From assembly GCA_937138955.1 (NCBI GenBank), contig CAKZPJ010000296.1, positions 1-5,485 of the forward strand: a stretch of 5,485 nucleotides of DNA. The letters are read 5' to 3'. The stretch is from an uncultured Flammeovirgaceae bacterium. Lineage in GTDB: Bacteria > Bacteroidota > Bacteroidia > Cytophagales > Cyclobacteriaceae. Below, in pieces: positions 1-5,485 of this stretch; the first letter of the stretch is position 1, and the number at the start of each line of letters is the position of its first letter. Position numbers and translations under genes: made by a program. The notes under the pieces are model-generated. The model ran no database searches. It was not told where the DNA came from and saw nothing but the letters and a program-made list of their open reading frames with translations.

Positions 1-1
1 A

Positions 2-601
2 AGCGGGAATATTACTTTTGCTGATAACAATCAACGAGGGGACATTCGGCTACTAACCGAATCACCACTATTGATTCCACCGGGAGAAACTGAGGCTTTT
101 ATTGACTTTGAGCTACTGGAAGATTTTGATTTCGAAAGTGAACCCGAAGCTATATCTATCACTTTAACGGATATTTTAGAAGGCAACGCTCAGCTTAGTA
201 GTATTGCTAACGAGCGTATCTATCAGCATCGAATTGAAGAAAATGAGTACGAATTGAATCTACGCTGGGATCAAAATATCTCAGCCAATATAGACCTCGT
301 TGTTGAACTTCCGAATAATGGCGTATTAATTAGCGATAATACCAACGGACTCGAAAAAGTAGTAATTGGTAATGTTGACCAAAATACTTCTTACCTAGTC
401 ACCGTCTGGTATCTAGAAGGTTCCGAGCCAGTTGACTACGAAATCGCGTATCAGCAGGCCGGTAGCGAGGCTCAAGTTCTCCAACAAGGTCAATTCCAAG
501 AAGACGAAGCTAGCGAAGACTTTTCACTTACTAGTGGTGAAGGAACCCACCAATACAAGCTAATACGATCCGATACCGAACTGGTGCTGATTCCTCGATA
601 A
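2..601 (+). CDS. C-terminal part of an acidic, probably exported beta-rich protein (5' end outside window)
   Basis: The frame is open from the first complete codon (base 2) to TAA at 599-601, giving 199 residues. The true start lies upstream; the internal TTG at 71 has coding sequence before it and is not a convincing start. I do not recognise a named family. Residues about 23-62 (PPGETEAFIDFEL...SEPEAISITLTD) resemble a Calx-beta-like strand pattern of acidic, alternating beta residues. Residues about 82-143 (YELNLRWD...IDLVVELPNNG...YLVTVWYLEGSEPVDYEIAY) resemble a bacterial pre-peptidase C-terminal (PPC)-like beta-sandwich. Both resemblances are by eye and weak. The piece is rich in Asp and Glu, has only two Lys and no Cys, and shows no membrane segment. 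This fits a secreted or surface protein, but export cannot be tested without the N-terminus. The last residues (VLIPR) do not look like a type IX secretion C-terminal domain. It is followed at once by a strong terminator, so it ends its transcript. Coding is near certain; function is unknown. Confidence 0.8.
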   Translation, partial: SGNITFADNNQRGDIRLLTESPLLIPPGETEAFIDFELLEDFDFESEPEAISITLTDILEGNAQLSSIANERIYQHRIEENEYELNLRWDQNISANIDLVVELPNNGVLISDNTNGLEKVVIGNVDQNTSYLVTVWYLEGSEPVDYEIAYQQAGSEAQVLQQGQFQEDEASEDFSLTSGEGTHQYKLIRSDTELVLIPR

Positions 602-3600
602 TATCAATTTCCGAAAGCTGTACTTGAAGTACGAAGTACAGCTTTTTTTATGTTTGAAAATTATCTACCTGGGAGTAGGCTTCTATTAGTTTGATTTCAC
701 CTTCTTTACCCGGCATAGAATTTCCGTGCTCCATCCCCATTATACCGCGATAGCCCTTTTCGTGAATAAATTTAAAAACATTCTTATAGTTAATCTCTCC
801 GGTAGTCGGTTCTTTCCGCCCAGGGTTGTCACCAATCTGAAAGTACGCAATCTCATCCCAAGTAAGGTCAATATTACGAATCATATGCCCTTCATTTTTT
901 TGCATATGATACGCATCAAAAAGAATCTTGCAGGCAGGGCTATTTACTCCTTTACAGATTAAATACGTCTGGTCGGAATATCGTAGAAACAAGTTAGGGG
1001 AATCACTCAGCGGTTCTAAAACCATCACCAAGCCGTGGGGTTCAAAAATATCTGCCGCCTGGCGAAGAGCCTCAATTACGTTTGCAGTTTGAATACCGAT
1101 CGGGATATCTCGCTGGTAATTACCAGGTACTACTGTCATCCAGGTAGCGTTGCAGCGCTTGGCGACATCTACTGCTCTTCGGCAACCATCTAGAAAAATA
1201 TCAATGTATTCCTGCTTACCAGCAGCCAAGGTATTTGCTCCGTTGCCGCCTTTGTCAATAACAAACACGCCCATTTCCATATTCCGATTGCCCAGCGTTT
1301 GCCCAATTTTCTCCTGCATCGCTACGGTGCGCTTCATCATGCCATTATCTTCCAAGGCCGTAAACCCAACATCCGCCATAAAATTGAGTTGGTCTATAAC
1401 ATCCTCGCCTGCGTGGTTTTTAAACATCCCGAAATGAGGGGCATATTTCATCTGAAATGATCGCTTTTCGGGTGGTAAAGTTGTCTTAGCAAAAGTATTA
1501 GCCGACAAAGCTCCCGCCCCAGTAGCTAGGGCACTCGTTTTCATAAAGTCTCTTCTTTTCATACTAATTAGGTTGTTAAATGAGTAGTAAAAATACCAAA
1601 TAACACTTTAAGTAACCAGAACACTATCAGAATAGTCTAATCTGAACTGCGGAACTCATTACGCTTTCATCATGATTTCGGTTGACGGAAGTAATTACAA
1701 AAGTGTGTTTCTTTCTGAAAATCCCGTTTCGCTCTCCCTCCTTAAATGTTAGCTGAGGATAATAGCTTTTAGAAATCATAGTAGTTGGATCACTAATATT
1801 AGGTGGCTCGCTTCCTTCAGCACCATAAACCACATAATAGCAATTGCTTTTCTGATGAATATTAGGCTGCCATTGCATTAGTACTTCTGACTTATTACGA
1901 GCAATAATGATATTTTGCGGTGGGGAAGGTATGTCTTCTTGATGCCAAGGCATAGAAGGTATTAGTGCTGGATATTTGAAACTTCCACTTTGCAAGCGAT
2001 CATTAATTCCTAAAGGATTATCTCTGAAGGAGCGGGCACTAAAAAAAATACTTCCATCTACCTGAAAACTTTTCCGGTTTAAAGAAACTTGATCAATAAT
2101 TTGGTAAGGATCGTTCCAAAGCGAGTCTTCTGGGCGACCTATTTTATATGCTGCATGACCAATATAAAGCTGACGTCCGTACGTATTCTTCACCCACCAA
2201 TCCAGCAGTTTCTGATAATCAGCTAACTCAAAGCCAATTCCAAAGTACAACTGAGGAGCTACGTAATCGATCCATCCGTTTTTTAGCCAAGTAATTACAT
2301 CAGCGTAGAGATCATCGTAGCTGGTTTGCTGGGCTTGGCTATCGGAACCTAGCGGATCAGCATCCGCATTTCTCCATACTCCAAAAGGACTAATACCGAA
2401 ACGAATGTTTGGTTTTACCGCTTCAATACTATCGTGAACTGATTGTATAAACTGATTCACATTATCCCTTCGCCAATCAGCTATCGTATCGAACTCAGCA
2501 CCGAAGCGGGTAAAACTTACATTATCTAAAAATGACAAGCTATCGATGCGGTACGGATAGAAATAATCGTCGAAATGCAACCCGTCAATATCGTAGCGAT
2601 TTACAATATCCATAACCACGTTTAGAACATACTGCCGTACTTCCGGTAACCCCGGATCGAGGTAGGTGTGTTTTCCGTAGGGAACCACCCATTCAGGGTA
2701 ATCAAAGAAAATATGCTGATCGCTAATATCGCCTTGCTGGTAGTTGAAAATGGCTCGGAAAGGATTGACCCAGGCGTGAAATTCCATCTGCTGCCTACGG
2801 CATTCCTTAATCATGAATTCTAGAGGATCGTATATAGGATTAGGGGCCCTCCCCTCTACTCCGGTGAGCCAGCGCGACCAAGGTTCGTATTTTGATTGAT
2901 AAAGTGCATCAGCACTGGGGCGCACCTGGACAATAAGCGCATTCATGCCATTTGCCTTGTGAAAGGTAACCAGATCGGCAAATTCTTGCTGTTGCTCTAG
3001 GGTAGTTAAGCTAGATGAAGATGGCCAGTCAATATTGGCTACTGTAGCCACCCATACTCCTCGGAATTCTCGTTTGGGTGGATAACTTTGAGAATAGCCA
3101 GAGAAGCTGATAACTGTTAAGATGAAGAAAGAAGTAATTAGATTAGAGGAAAAAAGCTCTCGGTAATAGAAAATAATATATCTAACTAGTAGTTGAAAAA
3201 ATAAATAGAATTGGACCATAGATATGACATATCAGTCAATACGCTAAAGTAAATTGTAAAAGTTACTGCGCCGTTAGTATATCTGCAAGATACTATTACT
3301 TATTAGTAATTTTTATAATCTCGTAAGCATGTGAATGATTTGATCTTGTAATTACTGCTACCGCCAAAGTTTTAACTAAGATTGCAGAAATTATGCGTAT
3401 CGAGTTGTAATTTCACCGTCAACACCGACTCCTCCATCTATGTCTAAACTAAATTTTAAAGAACAAGTTTTCCCACACCTGCTATCGGTTGCCATTCTGG
3501 TAATAATTACCATACTGTTCTTCAGCCCTATGTTTTTTGGCAGCAAGGTTATTGAACAATACGACGTAGTGCAGGGTATTTCTTCCGGGCAAGAAATTAA

Positions 3601-5485
3601 AGAATATCGGAAAAAAACCGGGGAAGAGGCGCTTTGGACCAATTCTATGTTTGGGGGAATGCCCGCATATTTAATCAATATTAAGTATGAAGGCGACGGA
3701 ATTATCAATTTTTTTCAGAAGGTTTATTCCTTAGGGTTTCCCCGACAGGCCGAAGTGATACTAAAGTGCTTCCTAAGCTTTTATATTCTGCTCATTATTT
3801 TCGGAGTCCGCCCCTATTTGGCTTTGGCTGGAGCCGTGGCCTACGGATTAGGGACATTCAACATTGTAAGCCTGGAAGCCGGGCATATTTGGAAGGTAGA
3901 AGCTATCGCCTACATGCCACTGGTGCTGGGTGGTATCCATCTGACTTACCGTGGCAAATTACTGGGCGGATTTGCCCTTACGGCTTTAGCGTTGGCACTG
4001 GAGATTGATAGTAATCATTTACAAATTACCTACTACCTGCTTCTACTGGTCATCTTTTACGGTATTGCGATGCTGGTACACGCCATTCGCCAGAAAGAAC
4101 TGAAACCCTTTCTGATTCGCTCGGGTATTCTGGTAGCGGCAGCCTTATTGGCAGTAGGTACTAACTTGGGTCGTATTTGGAACACGTACCAGTACGGTCA
4201 GTACTCTACCCGGGGGCCATCGGCTTTAGTAAAAGAGAATGAAAGCAGTCAAGATGGTTTAGACCGAGACTACGTTTTCAATTACAGCTTAACAATGGCT
4301 GAAACCATGACCCTGTTCGTACCCGACTTTTCGGGCGGAGCTACTGGGAGGAATATTGGGATGGATTCTAATTTGGGTGAATTTCTTCAGCAAGCTAATT
4401 TAAACCGACAGCAGATTCAAAATTTTGTGCAAAACGCGCCTACCTACTGGGGTGGCAAAATTAGTACGGCGGGCCCTACCTACGCCGGAGCAATTATAGT
4501 TTTTCTATTCTTTATCGGTTGCTTCTTTGCACCTCAACCGCATCGCACTTGGCTTATAATTGCTACGATTTTCTCCATTATGCTCACCTGGGGTAAGTTC
4601 TTCCCTTCGTTTAATTATCTGCTGTACGATGCTCTACCCGGCTACAATAAGTTTCGAACGGTAGAAATGGCAATGGTGCTTGCCCTGCTTTGTATTCCGT
4701 TCTTGGGCTTGCTTGGTCTTGAGTCTTTGCTTCGCAGTAGCTGGAATGACAAAATCCGTAAGAAATTCTTAATCGCGACCGGAGTCCCAATTAGTATTCT
4801 GGTACTTCTTATCGTATTAGCGGGATCGTTCAATTTTGAAGGTTCGGTAGATAGTCGCTACTTAGCCCAGCAGGGAGGGGATTTGATCGTCGATGCTTTG
4901 CAAGACGATCGAGCGGATCTACTGAGAAGCGATGCTTTACGCTCGTTAGTATTTTGCTTACTTGCGGCAACAGCTATATTTTTTTATAAACTGGAAAGGC
5001 TAAAATATTTGGGACTTGCCGCAGTGTTGGCACTACTATCCACCGTTGATATGTGGTCGGTAGCTAAGCGGTTTCTTACCGAAGAAGACTATGTGCGAGA
5101 ACGCAATCGCTTCGCAGCTACCACCGCTTCGGAAGCGGATAATTTTATTTTACAGCAAAATGCTTCCCGAGCCAGAGTGCTAAATCTGCAAAACCCGTTT
5201 AACGATGCCGTAACGTCTTACTATCATGCTTCAGTGGGTGGTTACCACGGAGCCAAACTGGGTCGCTACCAAGACCTGATTGAATCCCACTTGGGTAATG
5301 AAGTCAACCAAGCGATTCAAACCCTACAGCAGGGTCAGCGAACCTTTGAGAACATCCCCGTCTTGAATATACTGAATACTCGCTACTTCAAAGCGGGTGA
5401 AGCCCAGAACGCCGTTCTTGTGAACGACCAAGCGCTGGGAAATGCCTGGCTTGTCAGTCAAGTGCAAACCGTAGCGAATGCTGAC

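Overview
The window looks like chromosomal DNA from a Bacteroidota bacterium, most likely of the Cytophagales type. This is judged from the protein families and their wording, moderate GC, AT-rich spacers and the lack of Shine-Dalgarno sequences before the starts. No phylogenetic search could be run, so the taxon is an inference. No RNA gene, insertion sequence, CRISPR array or phage gene is visible.

Layout: (1) 2-601, plus strand: the C-terminal 199 residues of a very acidic, probably exported beta-rich protein whose start lies left of the window. It ends at a strong hairpin terminator (614-649). (2) 648-1562, minus strand: a hydroxypyruvate-isomerase-like TIM-barrel protein with a Tat signal peptide, converging on gene 1. 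(3) 1627-3219, minus strand: a glycoside-hydrolase-like family 10 (GHL10/DUF187, DigH/YddW-related) protein with a C-terminal fibronectin type III domain. It lies 64 bp upstream of gene 2 and may be cotranscribed with it. (4) 3220-3439: an AT-rich divergent spacer with small palindromes and an imperfect direct repeat. (5) 3440-5485, plus strand: the first 682 codons of a large YfhO-family polytopic membrane protein. It is still open at the right edge.

How the genes fit together: all four products are predicted to be exported or membrane-embedded. Two belong to families linked elsewhere to envelope glycans: GHL10/DigH to peptidoglycan glycan cleavage, and Firmicute YfhO to glycosylation of wall polymers. 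A common role in envelope carbohydrate processing is possible but is only an inference from neighbourhood. I see ordinary Bacteroidota genes here and no clear evidence of an undescribed system. The points most worth a second look are the export signal on a normally cytoplasmic isomerase family, the odd double-hydrophobic N-terminus of the GHL10 protein, and the overlap of terminator and stop codon between the convergent genes.
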